64,000 nucleotides of DNA. It comes from an uncultured Flavobacterium sp. (lineage in GTDB: Bacteria; Bacteroidota; Bacteroidia; Flavobacteriales; Flavobacteriaceae). The notes under the pieces are model-generated. The model saw only the letters and a list, made by a program, of their open reading frames with translations, searched no databases and had not been told where the DNA came from. The position numbers were made by a program, and so were the translations under genes. Location: the NCBI RefSeq assembly GCF_951805225.1, contig NZ_OX638201.1:2914001-2978000 (forward strand), written 5' to 3'. This document shows positions 54,802 through 61,469 of the stretch, one piece after another. Positions within the stretch are counted from its first letter, which is position 1. Every line of letters starts with the position of its first letter.

Positions 54802-55428
54802 TTATAATTGTGGCCAAAATACCTTTTTATAATCGCCAAAACCTATTTCTAATTGTTTCTTTATAAAATCCGGCTCAGCAAATTTGACTGCTTTTCTTTC
54901 GACAATTCGATTAAGATAAAGTCCTTTTAAAGAATCATTTACAGCCAGAATATCGAAATTTATTTTTTCGATTTCAATCTCATATCCAATAACGGAATAA
55001 TGAAACTGAACCAAATGATTTTCTAATATTGGTATAACCAAATCATCTGCGTCTAATCTTTTCATTTCCAGAATAATCTGAGGTAAAAACCGCAGACAAA
55101 TATCGGCAGACAACAAAGCCGAAGCGTCGATTTCGCCATGATATTTCGGCAAGAAATCAAGCAATTCACTTATTTTATGTTCTCTGAACAATAATAACTG
55201 TGCAGCGCTATATACTGTTTTTGCAGCCCATAATGCAGCGTCAGGATTAAACTTTGGCGCAACATCCGGATATTCTAAAATCTCGTTTTCATACTCTGTT
55301 TCCAGGAATGAAGTCGTGTCGATTTGTTCACTTCGGGAAACGGTCATGATTTTATTGTACAAGATAATCTGCTCAATGGTTCTGAGGTGATAAATTGTAT
55401 CTAAAAAAGGTGTTTTTGTGATTTCCAT
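54802..55428 (-). CDS. Hypothetical protein, first gene of the MoxR/vWA operon
   Basis: About 208 residues from the ATG at 55428 (MEITKTPFLDTIYHL); an upstream in-frame ATG (55464) would add 12 residues with no clear ribosome site. Mostly helical and acidic, with conserved-looking TIYHLRTIEQIILYNKIM, FNPDAALWAAKTVYSAAQLL and LSADICLRFLPQIILEMKR. Not recognised. By position it resembles one of the small bpX-type partners of MoxR-vWA-propeller ternary systems, and it may be an adaptor that loads the ATPase. The gap to moxR is 44 bases. Confidence 0.75.
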   Translation of the reverse strand: MEITKTPFLDTIYHLRTIEQIILYNKIMTVSRSEQIDTTSFLETEYENEILEYPDVAPKFNPDAALWAAKTVYSAAQLLLFREHKISELLDFLPKYHGEIDASALLSADICLRFLPQIILEMKRLDADDLVIPILENHLVQFHYSVIGYEIEIEKINFDILAVNDSLKGLYLNRIVERKAVKFAEPDFIKKQLEIGFGDYKKVFWPQL

Positions 55429-55514
55429 TTTACTAAACGTAATGCTGCTTTTTGGTAATTGCAATTGTTATAATGTGCTTTTATTTAGCCAATTTAACAA
55501 AAAACGTGTCTTAA

Positions 55515-55522
55515 CAAATATA
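55515..55522 (-). promoter_or_regulatory. -7 element TATATTTG of the MoxR operon
   Basis: On the minus strand TATATTTG matches TAnnTTTG about 87 bases before the first ATG. No clear -33 TTG at the usual spacing is seen. Confidence 0.45.
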
Positions 55523-55607
55523 TAATTATATTGGTAGTTTCTTAAAATTTTAAGATCAATTATCTGATTAAATTTCGAATAAAAAAAGATTGCTAAATCG
55601 TAAAAAT

Positions 55608-55640
55608 AAGAACTGCAAATCACAAAAATTCGCAGTTCTT
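55608..55640 (-). terminator. Terminator after the DEDDh exonuclease
   Basis: On the minus strand AAGAACTGC pairs with GCAGTTCTT around a 15-base loop and is followed by ATTTTTA, 47 bases after the exonuclease stop. Confidence 0.75.
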
Positions 55641-55687
55641 TTACTGAATATTGCTTTTTTCGAATTGATAATCATACAGATTGCTAT

Positions 55688-56233
55688 CTAATTCTGTAAA
55701 CACCAATGCAAAATTTTAGCGATATTCTTTGCATCATCAATTCCTCTGTGATGCGTTCCTTCCAGCGGAATATCCAGCAAATGCAAGGCTCCGTTCATTC
55801 CGGTTGGTTTTACTAAACCAAATTTATCTCCAAACGAGGCTTTCACATTAATATGCTCCTCTCCCATTGGATACGGAATCCCGAATGACTTACATTGCTT
55901 TCTCAGCATATTGAGATCGTATTGACCGTAACTCGCCCAGGTATATAAATCCGGATTATATTCGTCAACTAATTTCTCGATTGCTTCCTCAAAACTTACT
56001 CCGTTTTTATCCAGTAAATCTTGCGTAATCGTTGTCAATTCTGTACAAAACGGACTTACAATCGAACGTTGTGGTTTTATCAAAATTCCTTGATTTTGAG
56101 TTATCGCACCAGTTTCTGAATCCAGAACTGCCAATCCAATCTCTATAATTTCATTTTCCTGACCTTGCGGAACAGTAGTTTGCCAACATGTGGCTTCTAA
56201 ATCGATGATAATAATTTTATCTGTAGTTTTCAT
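55688..56233 (-). CDS. 3'-5' exonuclease of the DEDDh (KapD/ERI1-like) family
   Basis: A 181-residue single-domain exonuclease. DEDDh residues are visible: IIIDLEATCW (D and E of motif I), TWASYGQYDLNML (motif II D) and THHRGIDDAKNIAKIL (motif III H and D). The single-domain KapD/ERI1-like members degrade RNA 3' ends. In RNA-repair settings an exonuclease trims damaged ends. It is the last gene of a run of minus-strand genes that includes an RNA ligase and slipin; distances of 200 bases or more leave co-transcription uncertain. The minus-strand terminator at 55608-55640 ends this block. Confidence 0.92.
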   Translation of the reverse strand: MKTTDKIIIIDLEATCWQTTVPQGQENEIIEIGLAVLDSETGAITQNQGILIKPQRSIVSPFCTELTTITQDLLDKNGVSFEEAIEKLVDEYNPDLYTWASYGQYDLNMLRKQCKSFGIPYPMGEEHINVKASFGDKFGLVKPTGMNGALHLLDIPLEGTHHRGIDDAKNIAKILHWCLQN

Positions 56234-56261
56234 TTTTTAAATTTTTTAATATTTTACACCC

Positions 56262-56405
56262 GTTGGGTTTAATTGTTTTAACACATAGAAACATAGTTTT
56301 GTTTGCTTAAAAAGGCGTTTCACTTGTTTGAATGCACATAGTTTTCTATGCGAAAGAAATGTGTGTTTTTATCTCCTTTTTTATACTTCAAATCTATGTT
56401 TCTAG
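56262..56405. repeat. Dispersed palindromic element, family H
   Basis: CCCGTTGGGTTTAATTG (56262) and AACACATAGAAACATAG (56280-56296) face CTATGTTTCTA (56394-56404). The same words in the same order and spacing occur at 36164-36200. The right end reaches the stop codon of the next gene. Confidence 0.78.
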
Positions 56406-56908
56406 AAAAGAGCCATTACCTGACGAAGATTTCTTTCGATAGTTTTATAACGTTTCCGCCATTTGAAAATGTTTATGACTTTTTTATCGCTTTCAACAAC
56501 TTTCTTAGTTTTATTGCTTTTTTCAAGTTGTTTAGCTTCTTCAAGTCTGCATTTTTCGTTAAACTTTTTAAAAGGACGCGGTTCAAAATCAACCATAATT
56601 GCTGCCAGATTAATTGCATCAATATTTGTTGGATCTGTTTGGCCTTTAAAGAACGTTTCGATAGGTCTGAACTTATCTTTTTGGTCTTTAAACTTTTTCT
56701 TTTTGGTAGGATCAAAATCTAAACTAAATAGATTTTTAAAAACTTTTAGATCATCTTCTGTTGGGTTATTTTCGAAAATCAACCAACAAAAGTCACGTAG
56801 TTTTCCACGAGAAGGACTTTGCAAATAATCAAAGTATTCTCTTTCTTTTTCTATCTCATATTTATTTCTGATCGCTTTTTTATATTCTTTTAATGTATTA
56901 GTACGCAT
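56402..56908 (-). CDS. Basic hypothetical protein in the RNA-repair block
   Basis: A 168-residue, lysine-rich protein. Conserved-looking parts are KEYKKAIRNKYEIEKEREY, SPSRGKLRDFCWLIFENNP and NLAAIMVDFEPRPFKKF. No family is recognised and no catalytic motif is seen. The charge suggests nucleic-acid or ribosome binding. It lies between the metallophosphoesterase remnant and the DEDDh exonuclease in the same orientation. Confidence 0.65.
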   Translation of the reverse strand: MRTNTLKEYKKAIRNKYEIEKEREYFDYLQSPSRGKLRDFCWLIFENNPTEDDLKVFKNLFSLDFDPTKKKKFKDQKDKFRPIETFFKGQTDPTNIDAINLAAIMVDFEPRPFKKFNEKCRLEEAKQLEKSNKTKKVVESDKKVINIFKWRKRYKTIERNLRQVMALF

Positions 56909-56971
56909 GATATATTTTCTTTTAGGAATCCTTTTGGAACCTCAGGAAAACACGGGAATTCTGGGAATCCC

Positions 56972-57182
56972 TTATCTGCAAAGCTTTAAAAACACTTTTA
57001 CCTGATCAGAGATATCACCTAAATGATACATAATTCCTTGTACTTAACTTTTGATTCCAGCGTTTAATGAGCCCTAAATCCAAATCCATTTCTTCTACAA
57101 AAGCAAACGGTTGCTCATTAAACCTAATTATATTGGTCTGATCAAAATGATGATCTGACATAAATAATATTTCTTGATTCAT
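56972..57182 (-). pseudogene. Metallophosphoesterase remnant, frameshifted and truncated
   Basis: A 55-codon frame starts at 57182 with ILFMSDHHFDQTNIIRFNEQ, FVEEMDLDLGLIKRWNQKL, the opening of a calcineurin-like metallophosphoesterase (motif I DxH is D-H-H here). After KLSTRNYV the frame meets a stop at 57015. A neighbouring frame continues with YHLGDISDQ, the expected motif II GD region, and ends at 56972. A small indel near 57026 explains the break, and motifs III-V are absent. The full family protein would be about 170-200 residues, so this is a decayed fragment. Confidence 0.75.
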
Positions 57183-57231
57183 TCTTAATTTTATTTTTAA
57201 TTAAACCTTCAACATTTACTGCTGATGATTT

Positions 57232-58330
57232 CTATTTTACGAAGATTTCTTTCAATTGACCAATTACGTTTCCGCTTCCAGAAATTGTGATTTCTCCAAT
57301 TTTGTCGGCGATTTTTTCTACGTATTCCATCTCTTTTAATTTCCACAACATTTCGTTTTCTTCCATCAGCTTTGCTGTGTTTAGCAAACTTCTTGTTGCA
57401 GCGGTTTCTTCTCTTCGCATAATGCTGTTGGCTTGCGCTTTTTTCTCGGCAACCAAAACCTGATTCATGATTTCTTTCATATCTCCTGGCAAAATCACGT
57501 CACGGATTCCCGCATCAGAAATTGTCAAACCTAATTCAGTTATTTTAGTAGTTACTTCTGCCAAAATAGATTCTGCAATAGCATCTTTTTTCGCCAATAA
57601 CTCATCCAAAGTCAATCCGCCAACAAAAGCTCTTAAAGCCAATTGCATTGCCACATACAATTGTTTTTCAAAGTCTTTGTTATCAACAAGCGCTTTCATA
57701 ATATCAATAACCTGATATCTCACAAAGAAATTGATTCTTAATCCTGCCTTATCTTTTGTCAACAATTCTTGTCCGGAAATCTCCACTTGTTGTTGTCTTG
57801 CATCAACAGTTTTAACTTCGATTGTAATGGTATTGTTCCAGAAATAGTGCGTTCCCGCTTTTAATTCTTTAACGAAAGTTCCATTTACAAACAACAAAGC
57901 TTTGTCGTTGCTCGAGACGATGAATTTTCGAACATAGTATTTCAACTGATTGTTTTCTAACAAATTCGCCGAGATATTTTTTTGTGATTTCAATCTTAGA
58001 AAGATCCACTCTGGTAAATTCATTTTTCACAATTCCTTTCCAGAACGCATATCTTCCTGCGGCCAAAGTTCCCTTAAAGTTCCCGTTCACGAATTGCAAA
58101 ACAATCTCATTATCGGCAACCGCAACAACTTCTAACATTGAAGCCAAAATTTCGTTTTCCAACAAAATATTCAACTCAAATGGAGCGATGAAATTCGCAT
58201 TCATATCGTAAATCATTACATTCTTGTTTCCAAAAATCCAATGTAAACCTTGCTCAATTACGTTAACTAATTTTCTATTTTCGAACACCAAACCTACTTG
58301 GTACGCCTCGATTTTAACTTTTTTTATCAT
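57232..58330 (-). pseudogene. Slipin/band-7 (SPFH) protein gene with frameshift at a poly-A tract
   Basis: Two frames join into one slipin-type protein of about 366 residues. The first, from the ATG at 58330, gives an N-terminus IEAYQVGLVFENRKLVNVI and FVNGNFKGTLAAGRYAFWK, and runs to DLSKIEITK. The second resumes NISANLLENNQLKYYVRKF and continues with the band-7 domain (VKTVDARQQQVEISGQELL, LDELLAKKDAIAESILAEV, DAGIRDVILPGDMKEIMNQV). The switch lies at seven A on the coding strand (57977-57983); six A would keep the frame. It may be a sequencing error, a true mutation or programmed slippage. Slipins form membrane scaffolds and occur in RtcB/Ro RNA-repair operons. Confidence 0.85.
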
Positions 58331-58342
58331 TTTATATTTTTG

Positions 58343-58482
58343 TTTCAAGTTTTTTTGGTTTCATGTTTCATGTTTCGTAACCGTTAAAAAAAACTTAGTT
58401 ATATTTTCTCAAATTTTTGTTTCAAGTTTCTTTGGTTTCATGTTTCAAGTTCTGTAACCGTTAAAAAACTTAGTTATATTTT
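58343..58482. repeat. Tandem copies of a family G unit
   Basis: Two direct copies of a roughly 70-base unit (GTTTCAAGTTT...TTGGTTTCATGTTTC, CGTTAAAAAACTTAGTTATA) begin at about 58343 and 58410 and differ at a few bases. They lie upstream of the slipin start on its strand. Confidence 0.8.
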
Positions 58483-58859
58483 CTATTTTCTCAAGCCAAT
58501 TTTCTAGCCTCAACAATCTTGCTTCTAAAATCTTGCTTCTATCTTCTCTAAAAATAAAAAAACCTCAATGCCTTTCTCCTCTGAGAAAACGGACGAATAG
58601 TTGGTGTTTTGTATATTCTAAATGTTTTACAATTCTATTTTGTGACAGCGATTCTAAATTCTAAAAAAATCGCTAAAACAATCAAACCGAAAAGAAAAAG
58701 AGTATTTCAAAATACGTTTCTGTTCGCACTGGTTTTATCTTGAGTGTGAAACTTTTGGATCCCCAAATCCAGGTTTCACTGACAAAGACAAATCAGTTTT
58801 TTTTCAATGGTCATCTTTTTAAGAGTGATGGTCTCTAAATACAGATTTATAGTCTGATT
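58483..58859 (-). other. Non-coding region with hairpins downstream of the tRNA-like module
   Basis: No gene is seen. On the minus strand, after the tRNA-like module, come CAGA-CTATAAA-TCTG (58842-58856), GTGAAAC...GTTTCAC enclosing TGGAT/ATCCA (58746-58779) and AGCGATT/AATCGCT (58648-58675). They could be the remaining parts of a longer structured RNA. A T-rich tract at 58553-58580 may end it. Confidence 0.45.
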
Positions 58860-58923
58860 TCTAATACTCTAACCAATTGAGTTACCGCATTGCTGCGAGT
58901 GGGACTCGAACCCACAACTTAGA
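58860..58923 (-). ncRNA. Circularly permuted tRNA-like module (Y RNA/YrlA-type tRNA mimic)
   Basis: Read on the minus strand the parts of a tRNA occur in permuted order. TCTAA comes first (3' half of an anticodon stem, 58919-58923), then variable GTT, then T arm GTGGG-TTCGAGT-CCCAC (58899-58915). An acceptor-like stem CGCA-GCAA-TGCG (58886-58897) follows, closed by a GNRA tetraloop instead of free ends. Then come TA (positions 8-9), D arm ACTC-AATTGGTTA-GAGT with the GG pair, A26 and TTAGA (58860-58864), which pairs perfectly with TCTAA. The chain thus opens at the anticodon, exactly as in the tRNA-mimic domain of bacterial Y RNAs. A long Ro-binding stem beyond it could not be confirmed. Confidence 0.82.
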
Positions 58924-59129
58924 TCGTGATCGTTTTTTGGAAAACAACCCAAAACCTCCAAATCAAGTTGCATAGAAAAACATAATACGCTTTCGCGAAA
59001 AGTTCCCTACAATGGTGCTATACAGAAACACGCAACAAGACTTGTTTGATATTGTAAATCAAAGTTTCCTCTGATGTATTTCATTTTTTAAAAGAACGTT
59101 TTTTATTTCCTGAGCAAATATTCAAATTA

Positions 59130-59154
59130 CACTGCGCAATGATTTTGCGCAGTG
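59130..59154 (-). terminator. Hairpin downstream of the ATP-grasp gene
   Basis: CACTGCGCAA pairs with TTGCGCAGTG around a 5-base loop, 9 bases after the ATP-grasp stop. A T-tract is lacking on the minus strand, so it may instead be a processing or stability element. Confidence 0.6.
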
Positions 59155-59162
59155 CAAAAAAT

Positions 59163-59954
59163 TTATTTTATCCATTCAATTACCGTCGATAAATAGACTT
59201 GTCTTACGTCTTCAAATCGGGTTATGTTTGGGATATGATTTACTTCTAATAAATATTTAGAACCGTCTTTTGCAACGATATAATCATTACCAATCATATC
59301 CATTTTCAAAGTGTTTTTAATATGCAAAGTATCAGCAAGCAACTCAGGGTCAACCTCCATAAATCCGGCATTATCGGGGTGAATTGATTTTAACCACGAA
59401 TCACCTTCCAGTTTTATTTGCCAATAAACATCTCCAATTATCATAATCCTGACAGCTTCACCTTCATAATAAGGTTCTGTTGTTGCGGTAAATTCGCTTT
59501 CCCATTCGCCTGTAAAACGATGTTTATTTTCGCCACAATGCCAGTTTCCCCATTTAGCAACAGTATCATTGCCAACATTTACAGAAGCGCCTGCGCTAAT
59601 AAATCCTCGTGGTGCACTAAATCTCGAATGTGCTAAAGCTTTTACCAAACACGGAATCTTAAAGCGACAATCCAACATCGCAGCGGCGTTAGGATAACAA
59701 GCACCTCGCCAGATTGCTAAACCAGAAATAAAGTCGAAATCATTGTCGTAAATTCCATAATAAACTACTTTGTCTACCGGCAACATTCCAATTCCGTTTG
59801 ATTTTTCCATATAAAGAACTTCGTCTTTAACAACAATTTTCGGAATTGATTGATGCCAAATAATATGTCCGGAAAAATTGGCTTTTATAATATCATATTC
59901 TTCTTGTTCTATTCCTACAAGAGCAATTCGGTTGTAATCTTGTTTCATAATCAT
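59163..59954 (-). CDS. ATP-grasp fold protein of the RNA-repair block
   Basis: A 263-residue protein (start at 59954, or MKQDY two codons later). The C-terminal half has ATP-grasp features: MIIGDVYWQIKLEG, a lysine-bearing beta-strand, and the magnesium-binding LLEVNHIPNITRF (E-x-N) after KMDMIGNDYIVAKDG. The N-terminal half is a Rossmann-like pre-ATP domain. ATP-grasp enzymes ligate a carboxylate to an amine or thiol. No closer family is recognised. It is downstream of the RNA ligase with 137 bases of repeat between, which suggests a peptide- or amino-acid-ligating step linked to RNA repair, but this is an inference from position. Confidence 0.7.
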   Translation of the reverse strand: MIMKQDYNRIALVGIEQEEYDIIKANFSGHIIWHQSIPKIVVKDEVLYMEKSNGIGMLPVDKVVYYGIYDNDFDFISGLAIWRGACYPNAAAMLDCRFKIPCLVKALAHSRFSAPRGFISAGASVNVGNDTVAKWGNWHCGENKHRFTGEWESEFTATTEPYYEGEAVRIMIIGDVYWQIKLEGDSWLKSIHPDNAGFMEVDPELLADTLHIKNTLKMDMIGNDYIVAKDGSKYLLEVNHIPNITRFEDVRQVYLSTVIEWIK

Positions 59955-59997
59955 TGTTGTTAAATTTTTATTTTTTTATCACAAAGGCGCTAATTTT

Positions 59998-60080
59998 TTT
60001 TCTTTGCGCCTTTGGTCAATCTCGCGCAAAGACGCAAAGTAGCAAAGTTTTAAACCTTTGAACCTCTGCACCTTTGCAGC
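59998..60080. repeat. Dispersed palindromic element, family B
   Basis: TTTGCGCCTTTGG (60002-60014) and GCGCAAAGACGCAAAGTAGC (60024-60043) with further CTTTGAACCTCTGCACCTTTG words. It fills the gap between the RNA ligase and ATP-grasp genes. Confidence 0.7.
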
Positions 60081-60090
60081 AAACTCCTTT

Positions 60091-60660
60091 TTAAACTTTT
60101 TCTAATTCCAGGCGTTTAATTCCGAAATCAGATTTTCTCAACTTACACATTCTGTCATCTGCGATATGGTGAAAAACAATTCCTTCAATATCATTTTCAG
60201 ACAAGAATTTTTCTAAATCCTCAAATCCAAGATTTACAAAATCAAGCACTTCGCTTCCGTGTTTAATTAAAGTATGTTTCTCTAATTTTTCAGGATTTCC
60301 CTGTACTTTTGGTCCGCATAATTCGTAAGTTCCATCTTCTTTAATTTCTAAAGAATCAAATCCTTCGAAGAAAAACTTATCTTCAGATTTCATGCGATCA
60401 CATTTTATCCAGTGAGGATGATGTCCTGAAATTAAATCTGCTTCCTGACACGGAATTGCTCCTAACGGAATTGCGCGTCCTTTTTTGGCATCAAATCTTT
60501 TGAACAATTCACCACCAATAATAGCTACAGATGTTCCATCAAATTTTCTTGTTGCAATGGCATCACCATTAATTACCCAAGCATTTTCGGCATTTATCTT
60601 ATTTATTACTCTTGCCAAGTTCTTTGGATCTTTAGCGAATAGTGTACTTATCTTTTTCAT
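60091..60660 (-). CDS. ATP-dependent RNA ligase (DUF5565-type nucleotidyltransferase)
   Basis: A 189-residue protein with covalent nucleotidyltransferase motifs. Motif I is ATRKFDGTSVAI, with lysine 39 the site of AMP attachment (K39-F-D-G42). The motif IIIa/III region is KFFFEGFDSLEIKEDGTYEL and CGPKVQGNPE, motif IV is EGIVFHH (159-165), and motif V is CKLRKSDFG (K173, K176). This is a small ligase with only the catalytic domain, matching the DUF5565 group of putative RNA ligases. It would join a 5'-phosphate to a 3'-hydroxyl end, as in repair of cut tRNAs. Three aberrant tRNA genes lie immediately upstream in the same orientation. Confidence 0.88.
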   Translation of the reverse strand: MKKISTLFAKDPKNLARVINKINAENAWVINGDAIATRKFDGTSVAIIGGELFKRFDAKKGRAIPLGAIPCQEADLISGHHPHWIKCDRMKSEDKFFFEGFDSLEIKEDGTYELCGPKVQGNPEKLEKHTLIKHGSEVLDFVNLGFEDLEKFLSENDIEGIVFHHIADDRMCKLRKSDFGIKRLELEKV

Positions 60661-60705
60661 CTTTTATTTTTTTTAGCTTGCACATTATTTTGTGCAACAT
60701 TTTAG

Positions 60706-60779
60706 TTCAGGAAAAGAGATTCGAACTCTCAAAATACTGATTCTAAATCAGTCGCGTCTACCAATTCCGCCATTCCAGC
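60706..60779 (-). tRNA. tRNA-Leu-like (UAG) with short variable loop
   Basis: A cloverleaf on the minus strand: acceptor 5' GCTGGAA, D arm GCG...CGC with GAATTGGTAGA, anticodon arm ACTGA-TTTAGAA-TCAGT (anticodon TAG) and T arm GAGAG-TTCGAAT-CTCTT. The D arm and anticodon are those of tRNA-Leu. Instead of the long leucine variable arm there are only five bases (ATTTT), and acceptor pairs 1-72 and 3-70 are mismatched. A CCA end is not encoded. It is unlikely to be a normal translation tRNA. Confidence 0.7.
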
Positions 60780-60788
60780 TTTTTTTTT

Positions 60789-60923
60789 AAAGGTTCTGAG
60801 GTACTGAGGCGCTAAGTTTTTTTTCTTAGCGTCCTTGGTCAATCTCTCTCAAAGTCGCTAAGTCGCAAAGTTTTTTTCCTTTTTAACCTTAGTACCTCAG
60901 AACCTTAGTACCTCAGAACCTTT
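60789..60923. repeat. Dispersed palindromic element, family J with family B core
   Basis: Perfect 17-bp arms (60789-60805 and 60907-60923, AAAGGTTCTGAGGTACT) with a second tandem copy of the right arm at about 60887. The centre holds CGCTAAG and CAAAGTCGCTAAGTCGCAAA words of family B type. Confidence 0.82.
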
Positions 60924-60937
60924 TAAATAAACCCTTG

Positions 60938-61009
60938 TCTGAGAAGTAGGATTCGAACCTACGACCTCCCGCATCCAAAGCGGGTAAACAACCACCGTTA
61001 TCTTCTCAG
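60938..61009 (-). tRNA. tRNA-Pro-like (UGG)
   Basis: A complete 72-base cloverleaf on the minus strand: a perfect acceptor CTGAGAA/TTCTCAG with discriminator A, D arm AAC-GGTGGTT-GTT, anticodon arm CCCGC-TTTGGAT-GCGGG (anticodon TGG) and T arm GTAGG-TTCGAAT-CCTAC. C1-G72 fits proline. The stems do not resemble the usual bacterial tRNA-Pro beyond the anticodon, and CCA is not encoded. It is the best preserved of the three tRNA-like genes in this block and could be functional. Confidence 0.8.
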
Positions 61010-61018
61010 TTTTTTTTT

Positions 61019-61142
61019 AGGTTCTTAGGTACTGAGTCTCTAAGTTGCTAAGCTTTTTTTTCTTTTTAACCTTAGTACCTCAGCAACTCAGTACCTTTTT
61101 AAAACCTCAGAACCTTAGCACCTCAGTGCCTCAGAACCTTAA
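61019..61142. repeat. Dispersed palindromic element, family J
   Basis: AGGTTCTTAGGTACTGAG (61019-61036) faces several complementary copies (CTCAGAACCTTAGCACCTCA and CTCAGAACCTTAA near 61107-61142). It lies between two tRNA-like genes, as does its sister at 60789-60923. Confidence 0.8.
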
Positions 61143-61164
61143 CATATTCCTTCTAGAGAACTTG

Positions 61165-61235
61165 TTATTCCGGAAGGGCTCGAACCTTCATTCTAAAGTT
61201 ATTCACCTCTTTTCTACCAATTGAAATACGGAATC
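61165..61235 (-). tRNA. Degenerate tRNA-like sequence
   Basis: On the minus strand: acceptor GATTCCG/CGGAATA (six pairs, first mismatched), D arm TTTC-AATTGGTA-GAAA and T arm GAAGG-TTCGAGC-CCTTC are clear. The anticodon arm is poor; one alignment (AAGAG-GTGAATA-ACTTT) gives anticodon GAA (Phe) but with only three pairs. CCA is not encoded. It is read as a decayed or specialised tRNA. Confidence 0.6.
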
Positions 61236-61251
61236 ATTAATTTTTGGGCAT

Positions 61252-61278
61252 AAAAAAAGCACCCGATTAAAGGTGCTT
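61252..61278 (-). terminator. Terminator of the small transcript upstream of the tRNA-like genes
   Basis: On the minus strand AAGCACC pairs with GGTGCTT across an 8-base loop, followed by seven T. Confidence 0.85.
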
Positions 61279-61463
61279 CATGAGATCTAATAAGATATGC
61301 GTATCCTATTGCCTGTATTCATGCACCTGTATTGCTATACGTCCAAGTTCTGAGCTCGGGTATAGGGATTGTACGTTATATATTTTTTTACTAAAATCCA
61401 TTTTGTGTATTTTATTATAAATTGAAATCGTTGTTATTATTCTAAATCCGTGTTACAGATTTT
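61252..61463 (-). ncRNA. Candidate structured small RNA with possible 31-codon frame
   Basis: A promoter (61470-61501) and terminator (61252-61278) define a minus-strand transcript of about 210 bases. Its centre folds as CTATAC-CCGAG-CTCAGAA-CTTGG-AC-GTATAG (61339-61371), an 11-pair hairpin with a 2-base bulge. A frame from ATG at 61401 to TAG at 61306 encodes 31 residues (starts MDFSKKIYNV, ends VHEYRQ). No family is recognised for either the RNA or the peptide. It precedes the tRNA-like genes of the RNA-repair block. Confidence 0.6.
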
Positions 61464-61469
61464 CTTCGG

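Noticed and set aside
58842..58915. Ordinary tRNA gene (Tyr-like anticodon arm CAGA-CTATAAA-TCTG)
   Set aside because: The T arm lies upstream of the D arm on the coding strand and the acceptor is closed by a GCAA tetraloop, so a conventional cloverleaf cannot be drawn; a permuted tRNA-like module fits all pairs.
59007..59084. A 25-codon minus-strand frame (starts MKYIRGNFDL)
   Set aside because: No promoter, terminator or recognisable homology, and it lies between two structured elements; probably chance.
59130..59154. Hairpin as a plus-strand terminator
   Set aside because: No plus-strand gene ends nearby; it fits better downstream of the minus-strand ATP-grasp gene even though the T-run is weak.
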